Shown piece by piece: positions 1 to 8,823 of a DNA stretch of 55,352 bases. The notes beneath the pieces are model-generated. The model ran no database searches and was not told the DNA's origin. It saw nothing but the letters and a program-made list of their open reading frames with translations. The position numbers and the translations under genes are program-made. The DNA comes from Spirochaetales bacterium (lineage in GTDB: Bacteria; Spirochaetota; Spirochaetia; Sphaerochaetales; Sphaerochaetaceae). The stretch's first letter is position 1; each line of letters begins with the position of its first letter. Where the stretch lies: assembly GCA_028722305.1 (NCBI GenBank), contig JAQYHB010000051.1, positions 1-55,352 on the forward strand, read 5' to 3'.

Positions 1-1
1 G

Positions 2-403
2 CAGGACCTGGTGGTCGCCCTGAGGAAGGGGGACACGCAGGGGTACATGGGGACGCTGACGGCAATCTTCGCGTCGGTGCCGTACCGAGCGGGGAAGAAG
101 GAGCCGGATTTTGCGCAGGTGGTGGACGTGGTGATGCTGCTCTCTGGGAAGGCGGTGAAGGTCGTGGCGGAGGACCAGACGAGCGAGGGGCGGATCGACC
201 TGTCGGTGGAGACGGGAGAGCATGTATACGTGATGGAGTTCAAGGCGGACAAGAGTGCCGAGGCAGCATTGAGGCAGATCAAGGAGAAGCGCTACGCCGA
301 CAAGTTCCGTCTGGAGAAGGGCAAGACGGTCCACCTCTTGGGCATCGCCTTCAGCTCCACGGGACATACCGTCCAGAACTGGAAGGAAGAGGTGCTTGCC
401 TGA
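2..403 (+). CDS. AAA-ATPase-like/DUF1703 protein, C-terminal fragment (5' end outside window)
   Basis: An open frame runs in from the left edge and stops at 403, giving the last 133 or so residues of a protein. It aligns without gaps to the C-terminus of the complete gene at 29042-30643, with about 94 percent nucleotide identity by hand count. That gene belongs to the AAA-ATPase-like (PF09820) plus DUF1703 (PF08011) family. This part corresponds to the DUF1703 region, a PD-(D/E)XK nuclease-like fold. The segment DLSVETGEHVYVMEFK carries the acidic residues and the E-x-K expected of such a core. Homology to the other copy stops at the stop codon. Function is unknown; the family is often multicopy and strain-variable. 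The fragment is cut by the window edge, so it is not evidence of a pseudogene. Confidence 0.85.
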   Translation, partial: QDLVVALRKGDTQGYMGTLTAIFASVPYRAGKKEPDFAQVVDVVMLLSGKAVKVVAEDQTSEGRIDLSVETGEHVYVMEFKADKSAEAALRQIKEKRYADKFRLEKGKTVHLLGIAFSSTGHTVQNWKEEVLA

Positions 404-465
404 ACGGATTGCTTCTTGCCGCATGAAGGGGCAATAGACCCCATCATGCGTTGCAAGGATGGTGG

Positions 466-1020
466 TTACGCCAGCCCCACATTACCAGCGACCGAGGAGA
501 TTCCCTCGATGGTAAGCTGGATTACCTTGTCCTTGTCCATGCCGAGCATGGCGATTCCCTTGTCGATCAGCTCACGGTTGACGCCGGCAGCGAACTTGGC
601 GTTCTTCCACTTCTTCTTGACTGATTTGACCTCCATTCCTTCCATGCGCTCCGGCCGCATCAGGGCGGTGGCGTATACCAGGCCGCACAGCTCGTCGACG
701 GTATAGAGTACCTTCTCCATCTGTCTGGTCGGCTCGACGTCGGAGCAGATGCCCCAGCCGTGGGAGCAGACGGCATGGACCACGTCCTCTGGGGCGTTGA
801 TCTCCTTCAAAAGTTCGGGAGCCTTCTTGCAGTGCTGCTCGGGGAACATGTCCCAATCGATGTCATGCAGGAGCCCGCACAAGCCCCAGTATTCCTCGTC
901 TTCTCCCAGCTCCTTGGCGAAGCGGCGCATGACCGCCTCGACGCAGTAGGCGTGATAGATCAGATGCTCGTTCTTTGTGTATTTCCTCAACAACGCGACA
1001 GCTTCATCCCGTGTGAACAT
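466..1020 (-). CDS. HD-domain hydrolase
   Basis: A 184-residue protein of the HD/HDIG metal-dependent phosphohydrolase superfamily. The conserved His at about residue 23 (IYHAYCVEAVM), the HD doublet at 52-53 in GLLHDIDWD, a later His at the SHG motif and Asp near VDELCG match the order of metal ligands in small stand-alone HD proteins. The substrate is probably a nucleotide or phosphate ester but cannot be read from the sequence. The start is supported by AGGAGG five bases before the ATG. It is transcribed alone, divergent from the cysteine-cluster gene that follows. Confidence 0.85.
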   Translation of the reverse strand: MFTRDEAVALLRKYTKNEHLIYHAYCVEAVMRRFAKELGEDEEYWGLCGLLHDIDWDMFPEQHCKKAPELLKEINAPEDVVHAVCSHGWGICSDVEPTRQMEKVLYTVDELCGLVYATALMRPERMEGMEVKSVKKKWKNAKFAAGVNRELIDKGIAMLGMDKDKVIQLTIEGISSVAGNVGLA

Positions 1021-1155
1021 AGATGCCTCCTACCATACAAAGAGATTTGTGGACAAGCATATGCAATTTGGTGGTTGGACGCAAGAATGGGGCCGGTCGT
1101 GGTATGGTCCCAAGAAAATCCATGGGGAAAACACGCTGGAAGAAGGTGAAGATTC

Positions 1156-1845
1156 TTGACCAGCATGGGGGATTCTGCATTACCATCTGCCATCATGAAC
1201 GCTGAGCGAGAGCTGATGATCCGCGCATTGGGCGATTCCTTCCTTGCGAGGAATCTGGCTGAATTGTCTGCCTTGTATGACCAGATTGAGGAAGAGACCG
1301 CTGTGTTCTGTGATGCGAACAACGTCCACTGTGCTTTCGGATGTGGAACGTGTTGCGAACACTTCCTTCCCGATATCACCACCAGCGAGGCGCGCATGGT
1401 TGCCGCCTATCTGCTCCTGGTTTCCAAGAATCTCAACCTGATCGACAAGGTGCAGCAGGTCGGTCTGGACCACTGCCCCTTGTATGACCCGTCGACTCCC
1501 TATCATTGCCAGGTCTATCCCGCCCGGCCCCTAATCTGCCGGCTCTTCGCCCAGTGCGCCTCTCGCGCAAAGACTGGGGAGGCGATATTCCACCGTTGCA
1601 AGTTCAACAAGGAAGGGACGATGCCAAAGGAGCTTTCCTTTCCCGTCGGTTCCGGGGTGAAGACGATGGATGACTATGGCATGCGGCTACGCGCCCTCTC
1701 CAGCGGGGAAGGCGAGGAAACCGAGGACCTGAACGTGGCGGTCAGCGACGCGATGGGCGCTGTGCAGATGGTCGCGAGCTACACGGGCGCGTTCGCGTCT
1801 GACGACGATGACGACGACTCCACACCTTCGCCGAAGGCTTCCTGA
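1156..1845 (+). CDS. YkgJ-family cysteine cluster protein
   Basis: A 229-residue protein with the zinc- or iron-chelating cysteine cluster typical of YkgJ/UPF0153 proteins (PF03692). Cysteines in NVHCAFGCGTCCEHF are followed by a second set in YHCQVYPARPLICRLFAQC. The family binds a metal or Fe-S centre; its cellular role is unsettled. The tail is unusual: a run of six aspartates followed by a Ser/Pro-rich end. The TTG start at 1156 has AAGGTGAAG a few bases upstream; an ATG at 1165 or at 1195 is also possible. Confidence 0.75.
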   Translation: MTSMGDSALPSAIMNAERELMIRALGDSFLARNLAELSALYDQIEEETAVFCDANNVHCAFGCGTCCEHFLPDITTSEARMVAAYLLLVSKNLNLIDKVQQVGLDHCPLYDPSTPYHCQVYPARPLICRLFAQCASRAKTGEAIFHRCKFNKEGTMPKELSFPVGSGVKTMDDYGMRLRALSSGEGEETEDLNVAVSDAMGAVQMVASYTGAFASDDDDDDSTPSPKAS

Positions 1846-1854
1846 AGTTCCTTC

Positions 1855-3075
1855 TTATTTGATCACCCGAACGATATAGCCCTTCAGATACTCCGATTCG
1901 GGAAACGAGATGCGGATGGGGTGGTCGTCTCCCGCCCCTAAGGTGTCGAGAATCTGCAATTCCACGCCAGCATCCATGGCAGCCCAGGCGAGAATCATGC
2001 GGAACGTCTCGCGGTCGATAGCGCCGGAACAGCTGAACGTGGCGATGATACCGCCATTTTTGATCTTTGCCATCGCCAGCCGGTTCAGGTCCTTGTACGC
2101 CCTGCTTGCCGTTTCCGCCTGGCTCTTCGTCTTGGCAAGCTTCGGTGGATCGAGCACCATCAGGTCGTAATAGTTCTCCTTGATGGAGCGCATCTGTTCG
2201 AACACGTTGCAACAGGTGGTGGTCACCTTTCCACGGCTGTCGGAAGGGATGGTCCCCTGGTCTTGGTTGATATGGATGTGGACCAAGGCCTGGTGCAGGG
2301 CGTCCTCGCTGGCGTCCATCATGTCCACGTGGCTTGCCCCGGCCTTCAGGGCATGGAGGGTGAAGCCGCCGGTGTAGCAGAAGGCGTCCAGCATGGTCGT
2401 TCCCTGCGCGTAGCGCTCGACCAGCTTGCGGTTCTCCCGCTGGTCGCAGTAGAAACCGCTCTTCTGTCCCATGCCGGGGATGATTTCGTAGAAGAGCCCT
2501 GATTCCTTGAACCGTACCGGATCCAGTTTGGCCGCCGGGGTGAAATAGGCGCCGTCTTTCCAGAAGAGGGCGCTGTTCGGAATCGCCTCTACGCTGGTGT
2601 AGTTGCTGTCGGTGGTCACCACGATCAGCGATGGATGCAAAAGCCCCGCCAACGTGGTCACAGCGATATCTTTCCGCTCCCAGGCCATATGGCTGCTGAT
2701 GATCAGGCGGACCATGGTACCGTAGGCGTCGGCGACCAAGCCGGGCAGCATGTCCGCCTCGCCGAAAATCAGGCGGAAGGTGGTGTCCTGCCGGTTGCTT
2801 CCAGTCAGGTAGCGCTTGCGCCTGAAGACGCTTTCCCTGATGCGGCTTTGCCACCAAGCGTCATTGATTGTCTCGTTTTCCTTCCAGGAAAGCAGGTGGA
2901 GGGGAATGTGGCTTTTCGAGTCATACATGCCCCAGGCGAGGAAGGAGCCGTCATACGACTCGACCAGGACGACGCCGTCGTCCAGTCCAGTCGAGTCGAA
3001 TGCTTTGGAAAAGACCCATGGGTGATGGCGGAGGAGCTGTTTCTCCTTGCCTTTTGCAATACGGATTGTCTGCAT
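1855..3075 (-). CDS. rlmI: Class I SAM-dependent rRNA methyltransferase, RlmI-like
   Basis: A 406-residue protein with an N-terminal PUA-like domain (residues 1-75, including RHHPWVFSKAF) and a C-terminal Rossmann methyltransferase. The SAM site is in TMLDAFCYTGGFTLHALKAG, and the cytosine-C5-type motif is DLMVLDPPKLAKTK. This is the layout of RlmI, which methylates a cytosine of 23S rRNA to m5C. The specific target is inferred from family membership. A TAGAAT box lies six bases upstream of the ATG, so the transcript may have almost no leader. Confidence 0.85.
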   Translation of the reverse strand: MQTIRIAKGKEKQLLRHHPWVFSKAFDSTGLDDGVVLVESYDGSFLAWGMYDSKSHIPLHLLSWKENETINDAWWQSRIRESVFRRKRYLTGSNRQDTTFRLIFGEADMLPGLVADAYGTMVRLIISSHMAWERKDIAVTTLAGLLHPSLIVVTTDSNYTSVEAIPNSALFWKDGAYFTPAAKLDPVRFKESGLFYEIIPGMGQKSGFYCDQRENRKLVERYAQGTTMLDAFCYTGGFTLHALKAGASHVDMMDASEDALHQALVHIHINQDQGTIPSDSRGKVTTTCCNVFEQMRSIKENYYDLMVLDPPKLAKTKSQAETASRAYKDLNRLAMAKIKNGGIIATFSCSGAIDRETFRMILAWAAMDAGVELQILDTLGAGDDHPIRISFPESEYLKGYIVRVIK

Positions 3076-3222
3076 GGCTCCATTCTAGCAGAGAGAGGAA
3101 CATAGGAACAGCATCTATCCTTGAAAGGAAATGAGATTCTGGCCGAAAATGGCTGCGTTTTGTGTGGTCCGCATGTTTTCCCATGGGTTTTTCTTGAAGG
3201 CGCGGGGGGTGGGTTCTTGTTC

Positions 3223-3251
3223 TTGCTGGGAAATGAATTACAATATATACA
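3223..3251 (+). promoter_or_regulatory. Candidate promoter for the gene at 3233-3961
   Basis: TTGCTG, a 17-base spacer and TATACA form a plausible sigma-70 promoter; an overlapping alternative is TTGTTC-16-TACAAT. If used, the transcript would begin near 3258. That is downstream of the ATG at 3233 and would force a later start codon for the next gene. Confidence 0.4.
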
Positions 3252-3961
3252 GAGGGAGGCGGAACATAGATACGGCACAGAAGTTTCTTTGGCGTAGTCT
3301 GATTTCCCTTCGGGGGGAAGATGTCCCTTTGGTGCGCGCATGCCTGCAGCTGCAAAGCTACCAGCCTCGTCTGGACGCTCTGTACTTTACGGAAAACGGA
3401 GGCGCGATCGGCATTGTCACCCTTCGCGAGGGGACTCCGTTGGGTACCTGTCAGGAGATTGCCCGGAGTTGGCATGTGCGTGTCGATGTGCAGTCTGCCT
3501 GCAACCAGGAAAGCGAGCTTCCCCGTCTTCTCTGTTGGCAGATTACTGAAAGCGGGCAGACCCATCCCTACAGCGCCATCACCGCCGAGGAGCATGCCCG
3601 CGTCATCGCCGAGCTCTGGGACGAGAAGCTCCATGCCTCGGACCAGCGTTCCTCCCGGGAACAATGGAAAAAGCGCCTCTTGGCCGCAAGGCAGTTGAAC
3701 CGGATCCTTGTGGCGTTGGGAAAGGAAATCGCCGCGCATGAGGATCCTTCTGACGCCAAGTGGTGGAAGGAACACCTGGAGCGGTACTATCTGGCCTATG
3801 GCGGACAGAAGTTCCGGGAGTATGTGCTTCAGAAATCCGGGAAAGACGGGTGCGAGAAACAGCTCTGCGACCGTCTGGAGGCGGCGTTTAACCAGATCCC
3901 GATGGTTTTGCCCGAGGAGGCGAGCAGGGTACGTCCCTTCCAGAGTTGGATGTTCTCTTGA
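3233..3961 (+). CDS. Hypothetical protein upstream of comEC
   Basis: A soluble protein of up to 242 residues that I do not recognise. It is rich in Trp, Arg and Glu, has no signal peptide or membrane segment, and its C-terminal half is predicted to be helical. It sits 33 bases before comEC on the same strand and may share its transcript. The start is uncertain. The ATG at 3233 has no Shine-Dalgarno and overlaps the promoter-like bases. A good GGGAGG lies at 3254-3259, but the only nearby in-frame codon is ATA (3266). TTG at 3329 follows GGGGGGAAG. The body of the protein from about 3275 looks genuine. Confidence 0.65.
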   Translation: MNYNIYRGRRNIDTAQKFLWRSLISLRGEDVPLVRACLQLQSYQPRLDALYFTENGGAIGIVTLREGTPLGTCQEIARSWHVRVDVQSACNQESELPRLLCWQITESGQTHPYSAITAEEHARVIAELWDEKLHASDQRSSREQWKKRLLAARQLNRILVALGKEIAAHEDPSDAKWWKEHLERYYLAYGGQKFREYVLQKSGKDGCEKQLCDRLEAAFNQIPMVLPEEASRVRPFQSWMFS

Positions 3962-3994
3962 GTGGAATTGGGGAAAAAGACGGTTTACTAGGGT

Positions 3995-5473
3995 ATGCGG
4001 CAACCGTTACGTTCCACCTTGCTTTTGCTTTTTCTCTGCTCTGTCCTCTCTCTGACGGTCCTTTCCTTTCAGACGCCATTGTGGGGGATTTGCCTGGGGG
4101 TGGCATGCGCATGCCTGATCTTTCCGAAAATCTGTCATCCCTTCCTGATTCTCTGCGCTTTCCTGCTCCTTTGTCTCGGCTGGGCTTCGGAAAAGAACTC
4201 CCTTCATCTGGGACTTCCCGTTTGGCAGGTCTCCTCGATTGTCGGAGTGCTGGACGACGATTCCTCGCTGACCGAGGCCGGTAGCCAGTTTGTCCGTCTG
4301 CACGTGTCCTCCTGCATGGACTCTTACGGGACCACCGTCACCTGCTCAGGCTCTGCCCAGACCCTGATTCCCTGTGGGCGGATGATTCCCGCTGGAAGCT
4401 CCATCCAGCTCTGGGGCCGGTGGAAGGAAGACGGTTTTTTCCAGTGCAGGGACTGGCAGGTGCTTTCCTTAGGCCCGCTCGGTTGGGCTCGGTTCCGGTG
4501 GATGCTGAGGCTGGAGGGCAGACTCATGAAATCCGCCCTCCAGCCTTCGGCACGAACTCTTGCGCGCATGCTTTTGCTAGGAAGGAACGATTTCCATTCC
4601 TTTCCATTGAAGGAATTGGCCCTGCGAAGCGGTTGCAGTCATATTCTCGCTTTGAGCGGAATGCATCTGGGTGCGGTCTCCATGGTGGTTGTGTATGTTT
4701 GCTCACACTTATTTTCATCCTTAATCGGTAGTATATTAGGTGTCATATGCTCAGGTTGTTTTGTTTTGGTGGTAGGGCCGAAACCATCGCTCGTACGGGC
4801 GTTGCTCTTCCAAGTGTCGCTCTTGCTTTTCCGGGGACGGGCTGACCGGGCTCCGATATCCCTTGTTGCCTCATTGATCCTGCAGTCGCTCCTTTTCCCC
4901 TATCATCTCTCCAGCCTGGGGTTTTCGTTGAGCTACCTGGCTTGCGCCGCCTTGTTGCTTGCCCCTTCCTTCACCCATGGGATGCATCCTTTTCTTGCCA
5001 TGGAGGCTAGCGGGGCGTTGGTGGTCCTGTCGACGCTGGCGGTGACGGTCTCCGCCATGGGGCAGGTGAACCTCGGGGCGCTCGTCGTGAGTTTTCCCGC
5101 ATCCTGTCTTGTCCTGACAGCCTGGCACCTTTCGTTCCTCGTCCTGTGCCGTATGCCCGGAGCGGGGTGGTTGCTGGAAAAGGTCGCGGCACTGCTTTCC
5201 TCATTGCTCTCCGTTTGCGCATCGTTGTCTTTTCTCTCGATAGCCTCTTCCCGAGCGCCTCAGGCGGTATTCCTCTTGTTGACCGCTCTTTTTCTCCTCG
5301 GGTATGCTGTGAGGCATCTCAGACGGAGAAGGAGCTGGCGGTATGAGTTGGAAATTCGGGTACGATTCCCCTCAGGCGATCAAGATGGTTTTGAAGGCGC
5401 AGGACATGGCCATGTGCAAGCGCTTTGGCCAGAACTTTCTGATTTCCACGCCCATTCGCGAGAAGATCGTTGA
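3995..5473 (+). CDS. comEC: ComEC/Rec2-family DNA uptake channel protein
   Basis: A 492-residue polytopic membrane protein with the competence domain. The hallmark HILALSGMHLGAV (consensus HLLAISGLHVG) is near residue 220, followed by many hydrophobic segments. An N-terminal membrane and soluble region precedes it. The C-terminal metallo-beta-lactamase domain of full-length ComEC is absent, as in several spirochaete forms. ComEC forms the inner-membrane channel for single-stranded DNA during transformation. The last 44 or so residues are encoded in a 131-base overlap with rsmA. They are not hydrophobic, so they may be a run-on tail rather than conserved sequence. Confidence 0.85.
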   Translation: MRQPLRSTLLLLFLCSVLSLTVLSFQTPLWGICLGVACACLIFPKICHPFLILCAFLLLCLGWASEKNSLHLGLPVWQVSSIVGVLDDDSSLTEAGSQFVRLHVSSCMDSYGTTVTCSGSAQTLIPCGRMIPAGSSIQLWGRWKEDGFFQCRDWQVLSLGPLGWARFRWMLRLEGRLMKSALQPSARTLARMLLLGRNDFHSFPLKELALRSGCSHILALSGMHLGAVSMVVVYVCSHLFSSLIGSILGVICSGCFVLVVGPKPSLVRALLFQVSLLLFRGRADRAPISLVASLILQSLLFPYHLSSLGFSLSYLACAALLLAPSFTHGMHPFLAMEASGALVVLSTLAVTVSAMGQVNLGALVVSFPASCLVLTAWHLSFLVLCRMPGAGWLLEKVAALLSSLLSVCASLSFLSIASSRAPQAVFLLLTALFLLGYAVRHLRRRRSWRYELEIRVRFPSGDQDGFEGAGHGHVQALWPELSDFHAHSREDR

Positions 5474-6230
5474 CGCGCTTCATGTCGAGGCTGGCATGAG
5501 GGTTTGGGAGATTGGACCGGGGCTTGGTTCGATTACCACGTTGCTGCTCCAGAGAGGCGGGAAGGTCACCGCCTTCGAGATCGACCACGGTTTTTGCCGG
5601 GTGTTGCGGGAGAGCGCTTTCGCCGACGAGAGCGGTTTCGAGCTGGTCGAGGGAGACGCGCTGAAGACGATGGGGGCTCGCACCGATATCCCGGAACGGA
5701 TTTGCGGCAATCTTCCCTATAATGTCGGGTCCGTCATCCTCGGCAACATCATGGAAGGGGTCTGGCGCCCCGAGAAAATGGTCTTCACGTTGCAGAAGGA
5801 GGTGGTCCAGCGGATTACCGCCATGCCTGGTAGTGACGACTGGTCCACCATCTCAATCCTCTGCCAGATGGATTACGATGTGAAGAGTCTGTTTGACATC
5901 AAACCGGGCAGTTTCTATCCCGAACCCAACGTGAAGAGCTCCGTCCTGCTTTTGGAGAGGCGAAGGGAGGGCCGTGTGCCGCCATCCCTAAAAGGGGATT
6001 TCCTCGTGATGATGCACGACCTGTTCGCCCAGAGGCGCAAGACAATCAAGAACAACCTGCTGCGCGGAACGTGTGGTGCTGTCCTACTTCGCGATGGAGT
6101 TGACGCGGTCCTCGCCGAAAGTGGCATCGACCCATCCCGACGGGCAGAGGAGTTGTCGTGGGACGAGCTGGTCAGGATTACGGCTGCGTACGCAGGGCGC
6201 GCATCCAATGCCCCCTGCGATAATAGATGA
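5343..6230 (+). CDS. rsmA: 16S rRNA (adenine1518-N6/adenine1519-N6)-dimethyltransferase
   Basis: A 295-residue RsmA/KsgA. It has the N-terminal signature KRFGQNFL, the SAM-binding segment WEIGPGLGSITTLL, the acidic motif TAFEIDHGF and the catalytic GNLPYNVGS. The enzyme dimethylates two adjacent adenines in helix 45 of 16S rRNA during 30S maturation. The ATG at 5343 has GAAGGAG eight bases upstream and lies inside the end of comEC. The KRFGQNFL signature begins near 5418, so a real overlap with comEC is unavoidable. The 3' end overlaps the convergent MATE gene by 53 bases. Confidence 0.95.
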   Translation: MSWKFGYDSPQAIKMVLKAQDMAMCKRFGQNFLISTPIREKIVDALHVEAGMRVWEIGPGLGSITTLLLQRGGKVTAFEIDHGFCRVLRESAFADESGFELVEGDALKTMGARTDIPERICGNLPYNVGSVILGNIMEGVWRPEKMVFTLQKEVVQRITAMPGSDDWSTISILCQMDYDVKSLFDIKPGSFYPEPNVKSSVLLLERRREGRVPPSLKGDFLVMMHDLFAQRRKTIKNNLLRGTCGAVLLRDGVDAVLAESGIDPSRRAEELSWDELVRITAAYAGRASNAPCDNR

Positions 6231-7569
6231 ACGAGACGATTCCCCGGATGGCCAAGTCGGTCATCATCGCAATCCAGACAGCCTCCAACCCAAGATGGAG
6301 GAAATGGATCAGGCACCAGGCAAGCGGGAGCCTGACGATCCACATGCCCAGGAAGCTGATCAAGAAGGGCATCCTGGTATCTCCGGCTCCCCTGAGCACG
6401 CCGCTGACCAGCTGCTGCATCGACAGCCCGGGGTCTCCGAATGCCTCGATCCGCAGGACGAACGCGCCAAGGCTGATTACGGCGAGGTCCGTGGAGAAGA
6501 GCGAGAGCAGCTTGGGGGCGAAGATGAACATCAATGTCGCCATGAAGAGCATGAGTCCGAAACCGCGCTTGATGCAGGTGTCCGCGTAGTCTTTGGCCAG
6601 GTCGGATCTTCCGGCGCCAAGGGATTGGGCCACCAACGTGGTGGCCGCGGTTGCGAAGCCCGAAGGGGGCAGGAAGCTCAGTTGCTCGGCGGTGTTGGCC
6701 AGGTAGTGGGCCGCTAGCGCGGTGATGCCCAGTCCGGTGACCATTGCGGTCAGCACGATTTGACCAAGACTGAGGGTGCAGCGCTCGAAGATGATGGGGA
6801 CCGAAAGCCGGAAGCCCTGCTTTTCCAGATGGAAATCGATGCGCCAGCTTGCCCTCCAGGTGAGATGCACATGCCTGGACTTCTGGGTGATGGAAAAGAG
6901 AAGCAGGGCTGTGGTGATGGTGGCGGCAAGGCTCGTCGCCATGGCCGCTCCCGCGACGCCAAAGCCAAGGCCATGGACCGTATGGCCACCCAGATGGACC
7001 TCATCGAAGATGAAAAAGAGATTGAAAAGGATATTCAGGACATTGTTCAATCCGTTGAGCAGCAGAGGGGTGCCGGTGTCGCCGCTTAACCTGAGCAGGG
7101 TGGAGACGCCGATCATCAGCTGGGTGGACAGATATCCGAGGGCGACGTAGAACAGGTAGTCCGTGCTGCTTTGGCGGATGGAGGGGGCCGCCCCCATCCA
7201 AGTTGGGAGCGCTAACGAAATCAAGGAGATCAGGATTGTCTGGATCAGGCCGAGGATGGCTTCGGTCAGAATCGCCTGTCTGATCACATGTTCGGCGCGG
7301 TCGATATGATGGCTTCCAATGGCATGTGCCATCAGGATTGCGAAGCCGATGGCGACCGAGTTCATGAAGCCGTTGACCAGCCAGATGGTGGAGATGTTCA
7401 GGGAAATCGAGGCGGTGGCTTCAGCCCCAAGCCTTCCGACCATGGCCGAATCCACGTAGTTGACCATCACCTGCAGTACTTGCTCGAGAATGGCTGGCCA
7501 GGCAAGGGCCCAGATGATGCTGGATTTGGAACGTGACGAGTCCAGCACGTCCACTTCATGGGGTCTCAT
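6178..7569 (-). CDS. MATE-family efflux transporter
   Basis: A 463-residue polytopic protein with about twelve hydrophobic segments. It has the N-terminal MATE pattern of WPAILEQVLQVMVNYVDSAMVGRLG and the central TLVAQSLGAGRSDLAKDYA repeat, which mark the two pseudo-symmetric halves. MATE proteins export cationic drugs or metabolites using a sodium or proton gradient; the substrate here is unknown. The ATG used has no clear Shine-Dalgarno nearby. The gene lies just downstream of pta on the same strand but beyond a strong terminator, so it probably has its own promoter. Confidence 0.92.
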   Translation of the reverse strand: MRPHEVDVLDSSRSKSSIIWALAWPAILEQVLQVMVNYVDSAMVGRLGAEATASISLNISTIWLVNGFMNSVAIGFAILMAHAIGSHHIDRAEHVIRQAILTEAILGLIQTILISLISLALPTWMGAAPSIRQSSTDYLFYVALGYLSTQLMIGVSTLLRLSGDTGTPLLLNGLNNVLNILFNLFFIFDEVHLGGHTVHGLGFGVAGAAMATSLAATITTALLLFSITQKSRHVHLTWRASWRIDFHLEKQGFRLSVPIIFERCTLSLGQIVLTAMVTGLGITALAAHYLANTAEQLSFLPPSGFATAATTLVAQSLGAGRSDLAKDYADTCIKRGFGLMLFMATLMFIFAPKLLSLFSTDLAVISLGAFVLRIEAFGDPGLSMQQLVSGVLRGAGDTRMPFLISFLGMWIVRLPLAWCLIHFLHLGLEAVWIAMMTDLAIRGIVSFIYYRRGHWMRALRTQP

Positions 7570-7611
7570 GGGTAAGGAGTGTACCCCTTTTCCGAAGAAG
7601 GGAACAGATGG

Positions 7612-7640
7612 ACAAAAAAGGGGTGGACCACGTCCACCCC
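7612..7640 (-). terminator. Rho-independent terminator after pta
   Basis: A perfect 9-bp stem, GGGGTGGAC with GTCCACCCC around a 3-base loop, is followed on the minus strand by a run of six T. It lies 22 bases past the pta stop codon. Confidence 0.85.
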
Positions 7641-7662
7641 GAAGTTAGTTGGCTTTCCTGCC

Positions 7663-8664
7663 TTAGTTGGAGGCAGCCTGTGCCAGCGTAGTTGCGCTGG
7701 TGACGACGATGTCGTCGACCGAGCAACCGCGGGACAGGTCGCTGACCGGTTTGGCGAAACCCTGGAGGATCGGGCCATAGGCTTCGGCTCCAGCGAGTCT
7801 CTGGACCAGCTTGTAGCCGATGTTGCCGGCCTGAAGGTCCGGGAAGATCAGCGTATTGGCATGGCCCGCGACCTTGCTGCCCGGCGCCTTCTTGGCGGCG
7901 ACGGAAGGAACGATGGAGGCATCCAGCTGGAGCTCGCCATCGGCAAGCAGGCCGGGATCCTTCTCGTTCAGCATCTTGACGGCATTGGAGACCTTTTCGA
8001 CCAACTCGCCTTTTGCGGAACCTTTGGAGGAGTAGGAGAGCAGGCTGACGACCGGCTCGACTCCCAGGAAGGTGCGGCAGGATTGGGCGGACTGCTCGGC
8101 GATATCGACGAGCTGCTCGCTGGTGGGGTTGGGGATGGTGGCGCAATCACCGAAAATGAAGGAACCGTTGGCTCCATACTGGGTCTTGTCGGTCACCATG
8201 ACGAAGCAGGAGGATGCGTACTGGACACCCGGCTTGCACTTGATGATGGTGAAGGCGGCTCTCAGAAGGTCGGCAGTGGTGCTCTCGGCACCGCTGACCA
8301 TGGCATCCCCGTCCCCGAGACGGACCATCATGGCGCCCCAGCGGAGAATGTCCTGGATGTCCTTGTGGGCCTGCTCCGGGGTCATGCCCTTCTTCTTGCG
8401 GAGCTCGTAGTACTCGTTGGCGTACTTGTCCAGGTTGGGACTGGTCGCGGGGTCGACAATCTGCATGTCAGAGACATCGACGCCAATGGCGCTGGCGGCG
8501 GCCTTGACCTGTTCGACGTTGCCTACCAGCGTGACGCTGGAGGCGATCTTCTTGTCGACGATCTTGCGGGCGGCCTGCAAGGTTCTCGGCTCGGTTCCCT
8601 CAGGCAGCACCAGGCGCTTGTGCGCGGCAACTGCTTTTGCAATCATGGTTTCTGCGAAAGTCAT
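7663..8664 (-). CDS. pta: Phosphate acetyltransferase
   Basis: A 333-residue short-form Pta, which interconverts acetyl-CoA and acetyl phosphate in acetate fermentation. Family features include RLVLPEGTEPRTLQAARK near the N-terminus, VRLGDGDAMVSGAESTTADLLR, the SSCFVMVTD segment and the C-terminal ANTLIFPDLQAGNIGYKLVQR. The ATG at 8664 is chosen because GGAG lies nine bases upstream; upstream in-frame codons lack a site. No acetate kinase gene lies beside it, unlike many bacteria where ackA and pta are adjacent. Confidence 0.95.
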   Translation of the reverse strand: MTFAETMIAKAVAAHKRLVLPEGTEPRTLQAARKIVDKKIASSVTLVGNVEQVKAAASAIGVDVSDMQIVDPATSPNLDKYANEYYELRKKKGMTPEQAHKDIQDILRWGAMMVRLGDGDAMVSGAESTTADLLRAAFTIIKCKPGVQYASSCFVMVTDKTQYGANGSFIFGDCATIPNPTSEQLVDIAEQSAQSCRTFLGVEPVVSLLSYSSKGSAKGELVEKVSNAVKMLNEKDPGLLADGELQLDASIVPSVAAKKAPGSKVAGHANTLIFPDLQAGNIGYKLVQRLAGAEAYGPILQGFAKPVSDLSRGCSVDDIVVTSATTLAQAASN

Positions 8665-8786
8665 TATGTACATCTCCTTCGATAAGGTATAAGTTTCGCT
8701 TTTCTGCAACCATCCTAGCACGAATCAACAAGTTGGAAAATACAGGGCATGCTGGCAATCAAGGAAGAATCCAAACCCATTTGAGG

Positions 8787-8815
8787 TTGCGTATGTGGCC
8801 ACGGGCGGGTAGAAT
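8787..8815 (+). promoter_or_regulatory. Promoter of the ankyrin-repeat gene
   Basis: TTGCGT (8787), a 17-base spacer and TAGAAT (8810-8815). Only eight bases separate the -10 box from the ATG at 8824, so the transcript would start within one or two bases of the start codon. Confidence 0.6.
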
Positions 8816-8823
8816 GGGATGCC

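Noticed and set aside
1742-2857. A 371-codon open frame on the minus strand
   Set aside because: It overlaps the RlmI-like gene in another frame and has Arg/Gly/His-rich random composition.
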